Assembly: GCA_018665625.1 (NCBI GenBank)
Contig: JABJCF010000383.1
Coordinates: forward strand, 1 to 16,775
Source of the DNA: Nitrospina sp.
Lineage (GTDB): Bacteria; Nitrospinota; Nitrospinia; Nitrospinales; VA-1
Direction: 5' to 3'
Length of the DNA: 16,775 nt
Below the pieces are notes generated by a model. It was not told the origin of the DNA. It ran no database searches and saw only the letters and a program-made list of their open reading frames with translations. Position 1 is the stretch's first letter. Each line of letters starts with the position of its first letter. Both the position numbers and the translations under genes were made by a program. Below, piece after piece: positions 1 to 7,401 of this stretch.

Positions 1-425
1 ATTCCCTTATCCATAATCATTGTCGTAACTCCGGACAGAGTGTCTCCATTTAGGATAGCTCGGTTAATGGGAGCCGCACCCCGATACTTTGGTAGCAGGG
101 AGGAATGCAGGTTAATACAAAATTGTTTGGGAGCTTTGAGAAGCGCCTCACGAAGTATCTGCCCAAACGCCACAACGATGATGTAGTCGGGCCGGTTTTC
201 GAGTAAGGTTTGGATAAATTCTTCCGTATTGACGCTTGCCGGTTGCAATACAGGAATATTATTTTCTATCGCGAAATTTTTTATTGGGGAGATAACCTGC
301 TTTTGTCCTCGGCCTTTAGGCCGGTCGGGTTGGGTTATTATCGAAATAATAGAATGGGAAGAGTTGTAGAGTTTTTCTAATGTAGGGAGCGCGAACTCAG
401 GGGTCCCCATAAACACTATGTTCAT
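1..425 (-). CDS. fmt: Methionyl-tRNA formyltransferase, N-terminal part (cut by window edge)
   Basis: This cytoplasmic enzyme transfers a formyl group from 10-formyltetrahydrofolate to Met-tRNA(fMet) for translation initiation. I translated it by hand from the ATG at 425; 141 codons are visible and the frame stays open to base 1. The N-terminus reads MNIVFMGTPEFALPTLEKL, followed by QPDRPKGRG (residues 32-40) and the folate-site block INLHSSLLPKYRGAAPI (104-120), in which Asn105 and His107 match the catalytic pair. Asp139 lies in the conserved end of the Rossmann domain. The ATG shares an ATGA overlap with the stop of def, so the two are probably translationally coupled. The C-terminal tRNA-binding domain lies outside the window. 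Identification is secure. Confidence 0.96.
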   Translation of the reverse strand, partial: MNIVFMGTPEFALPTLEKLYNSSHSIISIITQPDRPKGRGQKQVISPIKNFAIENNIPVLQPASVNTEEFIQTLLENRPDYIIVVAFGQILREALLKAPKQFCINLHSSLLPKYRGAAPINRAILNGDTLSGVTTMIMDKG

Positions 426-934
426 GCATCCTGCTCTTTGATTTTTTTCTTAAATTTTCGTTTTAGGATATCTCTTTTTACCTTGCCGAGGCTGTCCCAA
501 AATAAAATTCCATTAAGATGGTCCATTTCGTGTTGTAGGGCGCGGGCCAAAAACCCATCGGCCTCATAACGAATATCGTTGCCGTTCAGGTCGACTGCTT
601 TTATTTCTATTTGAGTCGCACGGTTCACTTCAGCAACCACGTCTGGGATACTTAGGCAACCCTCCTCGCCTAGCTCGTTTCCTTCCATAGCTGTGATTTC
701 CGGATTGATGAGAGTGACCAAGTCATCTTTATCTGTTTCGATTCCAAAATTAACTACAAAAATTCTTTGGGGAATGCCTATCTGGTTTGCTGCCAAGCCC
801 ACGCCGGGAGCGGCAAGGGTAGTTTCAATCATATCTTCAGACAAAGTGACTAGCTCGCCATCAATATTTTTAACGAGCTCGCATTGCTTTCTCAGAACCG
901 GATCCAAACAATTTTTAATAGGTCGAATTGCCAT
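422..934 (-). CDS. def: Peptide deformylase
   Basis: This metalloenzyme removes the formyl group from the initiator methionine of new proteins. All three family motifs are present: GVGLAANQ at residues 44-51, EGCLS at 91-95 with metal-ligand Cys93, and HEMDH at 135-139 with metal ligands His135 and His139 and catalytic Glu136. At 170 aa it has the usual bacterial length, with a lysine-rich C-terminal tail. The ATG at 934 has only a weak GAAG-type ribosome site. The stop overlaps the fmt start as ATGA, pairing the enzymes that add and remove the formyl group. A 104-base gap separates it from argJ upstream, so it could be in the same transcript or have its own promoter. Confidence 0.97.
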   Translation of the reverse strand: MAIRPIKNCLDPVLRKQCELVKNIDGELVTLSEDMIETTLAAPGVGLAANQIGIPQRIFVVNFGIETDKDDLVTLINPEITAMEGNELGEEGCLSIPDVVAEVNRATQIEIKAVDLNGNDIRYEADGFLARALQHEMDHLNGILFWDSLGKVKRDILKRKFKKKIKEQDA

Positions 935-1038
935 CTATATGTGCTTCAAAAAAGTTAAAACGAATGATAATTAACCCGTTTTATTTGGTTGGGTGTGCAT
1001 TCGTGATTTAAGAATTCATGCAGATTAATTTTATCAAG

Positions 1039-2250
1039 CTAAGTGGTATATTCCGCATTTATTTTTACATAGTCGTAGGATAAATCGCAGGTCAACACTT
1101 CTTCCCACTCTTTTCCACATTTTAAATCTATAGTGATGTCGATTTCATGTTGTCGCATCGCTTTTTCCAGTTTTTTTTGGGGCAAATTGGTGGGGCTGCC
1201 GTTTTTTAAAAGTAGATTTTTATTTAATAAGATATCAACCTTGTCCGGGTTAAATGGTGTTCCGGCGTTCCCCACAGCACAAAAAATTCGTCCCCAGTTT
1301 GGGTCTTCTCCAAACAAAGCAGTTTTAACGAGAGACGAAGTAGCGACCGAATTCGCAATGAGGTATGCCTGCTTGCGTGTTTTGCCTCCCTGGACCCGCA
1401 CAGTGACAAACTTGGTGGCTCCTTCGCCATCGAGGACAATTTTGGATGCCAGGTTTTTACACAGTTTCGTCAGGGCTTTTAGAAATTCGCGATAGGCCGG
1501 GGTGCCATACTTTATTTTGGCGTTTTCTGCCTTTCCATTGGCAAGTATCGCCACGCAGTCGTTGGTGCTGTTATCCCCATCCACGGTGATGCGATTGAAG
1601 GAACGGTCCGCCGCTTCTGTTAATGCCTTTTTTAGGGTTTTCGAGTCGATGACTGCATTGGTGAATGTAAACCCAAGCATGGTTGCCATGTTGGGGTGAA
1701 TCATTCCAGATCCTTTAGTGATCCCACCAATGACGATGCGTTTTCCTTTAAAGGAATAACTGACCCGGTCAGATTTGGATATCAGATCGGTGGTCATAAT
1801 CGCTTCCGATGCATCGGTCCAACTTTTAGCGGCTTTTCCTAATTTAGAGATCAGTTTTGGAGTGGCTTTTAAAATTTTCTCGGAAGGCAGAGGCACGCCA
1901 ATTATTCCAGTGGACGCAATGAATACTTCTTTTTGTGGAATTCCAAGTTCAGCGGCTACTTTTTTGGTGATTGCATCGCAATCTTTTAATCCTTTCGCAC
2001 CGGTCACCGCATTAGCATTGCCGCTATTAACGATGACAGCACGGCAGCTACCCGATTTTGCAAGCGCTCGCCGACTCCAGGTGACGCCGGGAGAGACAAC
2101 TCGATTTTTGGTAAACACAGCTGCTGCTGTTGCGGGAACTTCCGAGACAATGAGCGCAAGGTCCTTAATGTTGTCGTCTTTTATTCCGCAGTCCAGTCCC
2201 GCAGCTTTGAAACCTGGTACTGCGGGATTGCGGTTTTCTAGTCGTTTCAT
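1039..2250 (-). CDS. argJ: Glutamate N-acetyltransferase / amino-acid N-acetyltransferase (ArgJ)
   Basis: ArgJ moves the acetyl group from N-acetylornithine to glutamate, recycling acetyl in arginine synthesis; some members also use acetyl-CoA. The self-cleavage motif KGSGMIHPNMATML spans residues 179-192, predicting processing between Ala189 and nucleophile Thr190 into alpha and beta chains. NSGNANA (75-81) and STGIIG (113-118, oxyanion-hole region) are also present, and the protein ends with the family-typical DLSYDYVKINAEYTT. I start at the ATG at 2250 (403 aa), four bases after the argC stop. A TTG at 2298 would add 16 residues overlapping argC and not resembling the family N-terminus. 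Whether this is the bifunctional type cannot be told from the sequence. Confidence 0.96.
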   Translation of the reverse strand: MKRLENRNPAVPGFKAAGLDCGIKDDNIKDLALIVSEVPATAAAVFTKNRVVSPGVTWSRRALAKSGSCRAVIVNSGNANAVTGAKGLKDCDAITKKVAAELGIPQKEVFIASTGIIGVPLPSEKILKATPKLISKLGKAAKSWTDASEAIMTTDLISKSDRVSYSFKGKRIVIGGITKGSGMIHPNMATMLGFTFTNAVIDSKTLKKALTEAADRSFNRITVDGDNSTNDCVAILANGKAENAKIKYGTPAYREFLKALTKLCKNLASKIVLDGEGATKFVTVRVQGGKTRKQAYLIANSVATSSLVKTALFGEDPNWGRIFCAVGNAGTPFNPDKVDILLNKNLLLKNGSPTNLPQKKLEKAMRQHEIDITIDLKCGKEWEEVLTCDLSYDYVKINAEYTT

Positions 2251-2254
2251 TTTT

Positions 2255-3292
2255 TTATGGGAAAAGGGCTGGCGATTGAAGCCCTGTTTTTTCTTCAAAC
2301 CCCAGCATGATGTTCATATTCTGTATAGCTTGTCCCGATGCACCTTTTATAAGGTTGTCCAGAGAACTTGTAAGAACAAGCCGGTTAACCCGTTCGTCTA
2401 CTTTGATTCCGATATCGCAAAAATTTGAGCCAGCGACAGAGTGAGTGTTGGCAAACTTGTCTTTGCCCAGAACTCGAACGAAATATTCATCGGAATAAAA
2501 TTTTTGATAATGTTGGATTAGATCATCGTCACATAGTTTCTTTTTTAAATTTATGTAAACCGTGCTCAACATTCCTCGGCTCATTGGAATCAAGTGCGGA
2601 GAAAAACTAATATTTATGGATTTGCCAGCCAGGCTGGAAAGCTCTTGTTCCATTTCAGGTGTATGGCGATGCCCCGCCAGACCATAAGGCGACAGCCCTT
2701 CGTTTGCTTCTGAATATTGCGTTGCCAGTGAAGGTTTTCGGCCAGCACCGGAGACACCGGATTTGCTATCAGAAATAATACTGTTTAAATCTACCCAATC
2801 GGTATTCATTAAGGGGGCAAGAGCGAGTATTACGCTGGTCGGATAGCAGCCAGGGTTGGCGACCACTTGAGCTGTTTTGATTTTTTCGCGATGCAGTTCG
2901 GGAAGACCGTATACGGCCTGCGATAGTAATTCAGGGTGCGTGTGAGTCAGGGAATACCATTCGGGGTAGGCATCAGCGTCATTCAATCGATAGTCAGCAC
3001 TCAGGTCGATGACTTTGCAATCGGCTCCCAATAGCTGCGGCAGTATGTCCATGCCGGCTGTATGTGGGAGTGCGAGGAAAACCACATCACAGGCTTTTAG
3101 TATTTCACTATTGAGAGATTGCAATTCAATGTCGATGATTCCATTCAACGATGGAAAAACATCGGCAATAGATTTTCCTTTATAGGTCTCTGAAGTCAAG
3201 ACGGATAATTCGATTTCAGGGTGATTCACCGAAAGGCGGATCAATTCCAGTCCGGTATATCCGCTGGCTCCGGCAATGCCAACTTTTATCAT
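2255..3292 (-). CDS. argC: N-acetyl-gamma-glutamyl-phosphate reductase
   Basis: This enzyme reduces N-acetylglutamyl phosphate to the semialdehyde with NADPH, the third step of arginine synthesis. The NADP-binding loop GIAGASGYTGLELIRL is at residues 5-20. The catalytic cysteine is Cys149 in ANPGCYPTSV, and the histidine motif GHRHTPEME is at 207-215. At 345 aa it has family length. The ATG at 3292 has a good GGAG site about nine bases upstream. It is followed by argJ after a four-base gap, so the two should be co-translated. It lies 133 bases behind rpsI, with two hairpins in the gap that could separate its expression from the ribosomal genes. Confidence 0.97.
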   Translation of the reverse strand: MIKVGIAGASGYTGLELIRLSVNHPEIELSVLTSETYKGKSIADVFPSLNGIIDIELQSLNSEILKACDVVFLALPHTAGMDILPQLLGADCKVIDLSADYRLNDADAYPEWYSLTHTHPELLSQAVYGLPELHREKIKTAQVVANPGCYPTSVILALAPLMNTDWVDLNSIISDSKSGVSGAGRKPSLATQYSEANEGLSPYGLAGHRHTPEMEQELSSLAGKSINISFSPHLIPMSRGMLSTVYINLKKKLCDDDLIQHYQKFYSDEYFVRVLGKDKFANTHSVAGSNFCDIGIKVDERVNRLVLTSSLDNLIKGASGQAIQNMNIMLGFEEKTGLQSPALFP

Positions 3293-3333
3293 AATAAAAG
3301 GCTCCGGATTTTACTTAATATAATTGGTTAATT

Positions 3334-3355
3334 GGAAAAAGAGGTGTCTTTTTCC
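3334..3355 (-). terminator. Perfect 9-bp hairpin between rpsI and argC
   Basis: GGAAAAAGA and TCTTTTTCC form a perfect nine-pair stem around a four-base loop. In the rpsI-to-argC direction the 3' arm is rich in T (TCTTTTTCC), and AATTAACC follows. It could act as a terminator or attenuator between the ribosomal and arginine genes, or as an RNA processing site. There is no clean U-tract after the stem, so the terminator role is an inference. Confidence 0.45.
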
Positions 3356-3360
3356 CGAAA

Positions 3361-3382
3361 GGCTTTGCAGCTTGGCAAAGCC
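3361..3382 (-). other. Second perfect hairpin (8-bp stem) between rpsI and argC
   Basis: GGCTTTGC and GCAAAGCC pair perfectly around a six-base loop, five bases from the neighbouring 9-bp hairpin. It lies 43 bases beyond the rpsI stop. Together the two stems make a compact structured spacer in the transcript. The stem is followed by TTTC rather than a long U-run, so it is either a weak terminator or a processing or stability element. Confidence 0.45.
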
Positions 3383-3425
3383 CAAACACGCGCTGGCAAA
3401 CGAAGGGAAAATGCCAGTTGTCGGT

Positions 3426-3824
3426 TTATCTCTTGGAGAACTGGAATTTTTTACGTGCGCCAGGCTGCCCGTATTTCTTTCTTTCAACGGCTCTGGAATC
3501 TCGGGTGAGGAATCCTGCTTTTTTGAGAGGTGCTCGTAGATTAGCATCGGTCAAAATAAGAGCACGAGAAATTCCAAGGCGCAATGCACCAGACTGACCT
3601 GAAAGCCCGCCTCCTTTAACCGTTGCTTTAATATCAACAGACTCGAGAGTTTCGGTTGTGATCAGGGGATGCTTGATAATGCATTCCAAGCTTTCGCGGC
3701 AGAAATATTCTATAAGAGTTTTGTTGTTTACAGTAATTTTACCACTGCCCGCTTGAACCCATACTTTGGCGATGGATTCTTTTCGTTTGCCTGTTGCATA
3801 AAATCGTTCGATCTGACCGTCCAT
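3426..3824 (-). CDS. rpsI: Small ribosomal subunit protein uS9
   Basis: uS9 is part of the 30S head; its basic C-terminal tail reaches the P-site tRNA. The sequence shows the conserved start FYATGKRKESIAKVWV (residues 8-23), the central TVKGGGLSGQSGALRLGISR, and the basic tail RKKYGQPGARKKFQFSKR ending in the nearly invariant SKR. The length of 132 aa is normal. The ATG at 3824 has GGAGAG about 11 bases upstream. It follows rplM by 36 bases, the usual bacterial rplM-rpsI pair. Confidence 0.98.
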   Translation of the reverse strand: MDGQIERFYATGKRKESIAKVWVQAGSGKITVNNKTLIEYFCRESLECIIKHPLITTETLESVDIKATVKGGGLSGQSGALRLGISRALILTDANLRAPLKKAGFLTRDSRAVERKKYGQPGARKKFQFSKR

Positions 3825-3860
3825 AATTATTTTTACTCTCCGTCTTTTTCTTTAAAGGAA

Positions 3861-4292
3861 TTAAATAGTTACGCTTTCGGGATTCTGGCTTCCGTGAGGA
3901 TGCTCGGCCGTGTCGTAAATTCGATAATTATTGTTCAAGGTGCGGCCCAATCTATTTTTGGGCAACATTCCGCGAATGGCTTTTTGTAAAAGGTCTGATG
4001 GGTTTTTTTCCAAAACTTGTTTAGCCGTAATGGATTTGATTCCCCCCGACCAACCGGTATGATGGTAATAGACTTTGTCGTCCCATTTTTTTCCGGTTAG
4101 TTTAACCTTAGCGGCATTGATGATGATTACATTGTCCCCGGTATCTGTATGTGGGGTAAAAGTGGGTTTGGTTTTTCCGCGAATAATCGCTGCGGCTTTG
4201 CTGGCGATACGCCCGAGCACTTTATCTGTCGCGTCAATGATCACCCATTTTTTCTCGATTTCGCCAGGTTTTGCAAAAAAAGTTGTTTTCAT
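3861..4292 (-). CDS. rplM: Large ribosomal subunit protein uL13
   Basis: uL13 is an early-assembly protein of the 50S subunit that binds 23S rRNA. Family signatures are WVIIDATDKVLGRIAS (residues 16-31), FTPHTDTGDNVIIINA, the very conserved AIRGMLPKNRLGR, and AEHPHGSQ near the end. At 143 aa it has standard length. The ATG at 4292 is preceded by GGAA with a short spacer. It is the first gene of the minus-strand housekeeping block and lies about 40 bases downstream of a strong predicted transcription start. Confidence 0.98.
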   Translation of the reverse strand: MKTTFFAKPGEIEKKWVIIDATDKVLGRIASKAAAIIRGKTKPTFTPHTDTGDNVIIINAAKVKLTGKKWDDKVYYHHTGWSGGIKSITAKQVLEKNPSDLLQKAIRGMLPKNRLGRTLNNNYRIYDTAEHPHGSQNPESVTI

Positions 4293-4339
4293 TATTTCCG
4301 GTTCTTTGTGTATTAAATTTTAGATGTCGTAAACCGGCT

Positions 4340-4368
4340 ATATTAAAAGAGATTTTATAAATTGTCAA
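4340..4368 (-). promoter_or_regulatory. Promoter of the rplM-rpsI block
   Basis: On the minus strand a perfect -35 box TTGACA (4368-4363) and a -10 box TAATAT (4345-4340, four of six consensus bases) are separated by exactly 17 bases. The predicted start near 4333 gives a leader of about 40 bases before the rplM ATG. Position, spacing and orientation all fit a housekeeping sigma factor. Confidence 0.75.
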
Positions 4369-4448
4369 TTTAATTTGACGAATGGGAAAGCCTATTTATA
4401 GCGGCTCCAGGGGCATAGTGAGCTTTTAATCTCCTGGATTCATGACGT

Positions 4449-4463
4449 CCCTCGTTAGAGGGC
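4449..4463. repeat. 15-base hairpin repeat, copy 1
   Basis: CCCTCGTTAGAGGG plus a following C: a perfect 5-bp stem with a GTTA loop, in the divergent gap between rplM and the cyclase gene. The identical 15 bases occur again at 8407-8421, also between genes. Flanking bases are not shared. It may be a small dispersed palindromic repeat of the genome. It could also fold in the 5' leader of the cyclase mRNA. Confidence 0.5.
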
Positions 4464-4531
4464 TTTATATTTGGATAAAAATGAGTTAATTTAGTCCTTT
4501 CGGAATCGTTTTAGGAAAACTAGCTAACTGT

Positions 4532-6481
4532 ATGGAAAATATGGAAGAAATTAAAGAAGAACCCGCTTTGTCATCTGATGCGGGGGATTTTAATGCGGAC
4601 AGTTTGGCCTCATCAATAGAAAGGTCGCGGGATTATCTCCTATCTCGTCAGCATGAAAAGGGCTATTGGGTGGATGAATTGGAAGCCAATGTGACCATTT
4701 CCGCCGAACTGATCTTCTTCATGCATTTCACCGATCGATTGGATGCGGAACGGCAGCAAAAGATAGTCAATTACCTGCTTCATATGCAACGAGAGGATGG
4801 TAGCTGGCCGCTATTTCAGGGTGGACTATGTGATATCAATTCTACGGTTGAGTCTTATATGGCGCTAAAAATCGCCGGGATACCCGCTGACCGCGAAGAA
4901 ATGGTGCGTGCCAGAAATGCAATCCGTAAAAACGGTGGCATAAAAAAAACTCGCGTCTTCACAAAAATATTTCTGGCCATGTTTGGTCAGGTTCCTTGGG
5001 ATGTTTGCCCAGCCATCCCAATGGAAATCATTTTATTACCCAATAGTTTCTATTTTAATATTTACGAAATATCCAGTTGGTCGCGTGGAACGGTGGTGCC
5101 GCTTTCTCTGGTGCGTTCTCTGGAGCCGATCCATTCTTTGCCCCCCGGTCACGATGTTCAGGAATTGTTCACGGAAAATGATCGCGATCTCGATTTTAAG
5201 CCCAGCGGCTTACCGTTTGCGAGTTGGAGAGACACATTTATCTATCTGGACCGACTCATAAAATTCGCGGGCAAATTCCCTTGGAAGCCTTTTAGAAAAA
5301 TGGCCATGCGCGAAATAGAAAAATGGACGTTGGAGCATCAGGAAGATGAAGGCGACTGGGCGGGAATTCAACCTGCCATGCTCAACTCCCTTTTGGCTCT
5401 GCATTTTTTAGGGTATTCCAAGGACCATCCCGCTTGCGTGAAAGGAATGGAAGCGGTTGATCGTTTTCTCCTTGAAAAAGAAGATAGGCTTTGGATGCAG
5501 GCTTGTGTTTCTCCATTATGGGATACGGCGATTTGTCTGAATGCTTTAATGGATTCTGGAGTGCCTACGGATCACCCTGCACTCATAAAATCTGCTGAAT
5601 GGATTCTCTCCAAACAGGTGGTCAAGCGAGGCGACTGGCAGATTAAAAAACCGGATGCGCAACCGGGCGGATGGGCGTTTGAGTTTTATAACGAACTGTA
5701 TCCGGACACAGACGATACGGCAGAAATTTTACTGGCCTTGAATCGAATAGATGTTCCCAATTTCCGTTACAAGCTGGATGAATGCCAAAAGGCATTGAGC
5801 TGGTTGCTCAGCATGCAATGTAAAAACGGGGGATGGGGAGCTTTTGATGTAGATAACGATAAAGAAGTATTAAATGAAGTTCCTTTTGCAGATCATAAGG
5901 CGTTGCTCGACCCACCTACCATCGATGTATCCAGTCGAATTTTATGGATGTTATCGCAATGGGGATTCAAAAGGGAGCACCCGCAGGTCGCCCATGCCTT
6001 AAAGTTTGTAAAGGATAATCAGGAATTGGATGGCTGCTGGTTCGGGCGTTGGGGAGTGAATTATATTTATGGAACGTTCCTGGCTATGAACGGTTTGTCA
6101 GCGATGGGTGAAGATATGAATCAACCTTTCAGCCGCAAAGCCATTCAATGGCTGGAGACTCATCAGAATGAAGATGGCGGTTGGGGAGAAACATGTCAGA
6201 GCTATGAAGAACCTAGTTTGCGCGGAAGGGGTAATAGCACGGCTTCTCAAACCGCATGGGCACTCCTGGGCCTGATCGCAGGCGGTGAAGCTAAAGGGGA
6301 TGCAGCAAAACGCGGAGTGGAATTTTTATTGAGCACTCAAAATGAGCAGGGAACCTGGTGGGAAGATGAATTTACAGGAACGGGATTCCCCATTCATTTT
6401 TTCATCAAATATCATATGTACCAGCACTTCTTTCCTTTGATGGCACTTGCCCGATACCGCCGGGCAATTGAAAACGATTAG
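4532..6481 (+). CDS. shc: Squalene-hopene cyclase
   Basis: This membrane-associated class II triterpene cyclase converts squalene to hopene, the first committed step to hopanoids. The protonating Asp-rich motif DTDD is at residues 392-395 inside GGWAFEFYNELYPDTDDTAE, as in squalene-hopene cyclases. Several QW-type repeats are visible: QREDGSWPLF (86-95), QCKNGGWGAF (429-438), QNEDGGWGE (545-553) and QNEQGTWW (603-610). The stretch GTGFPIHFFIKYHMYQHFFPLMAL (616-639) is the typical C-terminus. The length of 649 aa fits. The start is uncertain between the ATG at 4532 and an in-frame ATG at 4541; an AGGA lies upstream. No other hopanoid gene lies nearby. It converges on the next gene with an eight-base gap. 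Confidence 0.96.
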   Translation: MENMEEIKEEPALSSDAGDFNADSLASSIERSRDYLLSRQHEKGYWVDELEANVTISAELIFFMHFTDRLDAERQQKIVNYLLHMQREDGSWPLFQGGLCDINSTVESYMALKIAGIPADREEMVRARNAIRKNGGIKKTRVFTKIFLAMFGQVPWDVCPAIPMEIILLPNSFYFNIYEISSWSRGTVVPLSLVRSLEPIHSLPPGHDVQELFTENDRDLDFKPSGLPFASWRDTFIYLDRLIKFAGKFPWKPFRKMAMREIEKWTLEHQEDEGDWAGIQPAMLNSLLALHFLGYSKDHPACVKGMEAVDRFLLEKEDRLWMQACVSPLWDTAICLNALMDSGVPTDHPALIKSAEWILSKQVVKRGDWQIKKPDAQPGGWAFEFYNELYPDTDDTAEILLALNRIDVPNFRYKLDECQKALSWLLSMQCKNGGWGAFDVDNDKEVLNEVPFADHKALLDPPTIDVSSRILWMLSQWGFKREHPQVAHALKFVKDNQELDGCWFGRWGVNYIYGTFLAMNGLSAMGEDMNQPFSRKAIQWLETHQNEDGGWGETCQSYEEPSLRGRGNSTASQTAWALLGLIAGGEAKGDAAKRGVEFLLSTQNEQGTWWEDEFTGTGFPIHFFIKYHMYQHFFPLMALARYRRAIEND

Positions 6482-6489
6482 TTTTCTTG

Positions 6490-7062
6490 CTAATGATGCC
6501 GCAGCATTTCCACTGCAAACTTAGTCCGCGTTAATGGCTCAGATGCGGAGGCTATAACTTCCCCACTCATCACATCTGTCAAAGTGAGATGAACATCGAG
6601 ATTTGTTCCGAGGTCGGTGATCTTTCCCGTAATGACTGCCTGCGAGTTAAGGGCTTTCCCCAAATGTCGCAACTGGTCTTTATTGTAATGAAAAGAAGGC
6701 TCCAGTTTTAACCGGTCCAAAACAGATTTGACTTCGCCTTTTTGAGCCACACGAAAATGTTTATCACGAAAGAAATATTTTTTTGTGATGGCTTCAACAA
6801 TTCTTGTGGAAATATATTCACCAAGAATGGGAGTTTTGTTCCCTTCATCCACAAGATCAAATACCGTTACCTTATTTATTTCATATTCGGCAACATCTTC
6901 CGTAAGAGATTGCACAAGGTCCTCCGTTTTTCCCATATAATATTTAGAATCAGTTTGGGTTCGGAAAACTTTACTCCAGAATTGCGAGGGCCCCATTTTT
7001 ACTTCGCATCCGGAAAATAAAAAGACGGCAATCAGCAGATAAAACATTTTTTGAAATTTCAT
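6490..7062 (-). CDS. FlgO/CsgG-like outer-membrane lipoprotein
   Basis: This is a probable lipoprotein of 190 aa. It has a signal peptide with Lys2 and Lys5, a hydrophobic core (residues 7-17) and a lipobox-like LFSGC with Cys19; Phe at -3 is slightly unusual. From about residue 63 the pattern KVTVFDLVDEGNKTPILGEYISTRIVEAI, then RVAQKGEVKSVLDRLKL, then LGKALNSQAVITGKITDLGTNLDVHLTLTDVMSGEVIASAS matches the alpha/beta core of FlgO- and CsgG/LpoB-type periplasmic lipoproteins. I start at the ATG at 7062, which has AAAGGT about nine bases upstream; a TTG at 7071 is possible but less likely. No flagellar gene is nearby, so a flagellar role cannot be claimed; an envelope-assembly or secretion-accessory role is a guess. 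Confidence 0.75.
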   Translation of the reverse strand: MKFQKMFYLLIAVFLFSGCEVKMGPSQFWSKVFRTQTDSKYYMGKTEDLVQSLTEDVAEYEINKVTVFDLVDEGNKTPILGEYISTRIVEAITKKYFFRDKHFRVAQKGEVKSVLDRLKLEPSFHYNKDQLRHLGKALNSQAVITGKITDLGTNLDVHLTLTDVMSGEVIASASEPLTRTKFAVEMLRHH

Positions 7063-7401
7063 AGTATACAAACCTTTGATATTCTTTAATTTATAGTCCT
7101 CTTAACGACAGAACGGGGTCATCACTCAAGGGAATTTGCAATTCATGTGCCTTTGAGAGCTATAAATTTTTTTTCGCTAAAGAACTTTCAACTCTTTTGT
7201 TTGTAGTGTTTTATGGGTATTCTTGGTATTATTGGTTTTCTCTTATGATCCCTGAAAATTGTAAAAAAGCGTCGAAATATTGTCGAATTTGGTTATTTTG
7301 ACGTTGGATCCGACCTGAAGCTTTTTGATTTCATTTTTATGCAGGGGGCAAAAATTTAGTGTATAACGGTAAATCCTTTTTTAAAATTTAATGAGCGGAG
7401 C
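7063..7401. other. Divergent intergenic region between two lipoprotein genes (339 bases)
   Basis: This AT-rich spacer should carry promoters for both flanking genes, but no convincing -35/-10 pair was found on either strand. Features seen: a direct repeat GTCGAA at 7271-7276 and 7282-7287, 11 bases apart (one helical turn); a near-palindrome GTTGGATCCGAC around 7303-7314; and AAAATTTA at 7351-7358 and again at 7383-7390. The paired GTCGAA sites could bind a regulator, but this is weak. No open frame with coding character was seen. Confidence 0.5.

Noticed and set aside
1775..2428. Long plus-strand frame (217 codons) opposite argJ/argC
   Set aside because: It lies antisense to two conserved genes and has no recognisable domain; a shadow of their codon pattern.
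3311..3547. 78-codon minus-strand frame across the rpsI end
   Set aside because: It overlaps the conserved rpsI C-terminus in another frame and reads through the hairpin spacer; it is a shadow.
4375..4400. TTGACG with TTTATA as a cyclase promoter
   Set aside because: The spacing is only about 14 bases, too short for a normal promoter.
6477..6494. ATTAG...CTAAT as a shared terminator between the converging cyclase and lipoprotein genes
   Set aside because: Only five AT-rich pairs with an eight-base loop and no proper U-tract.
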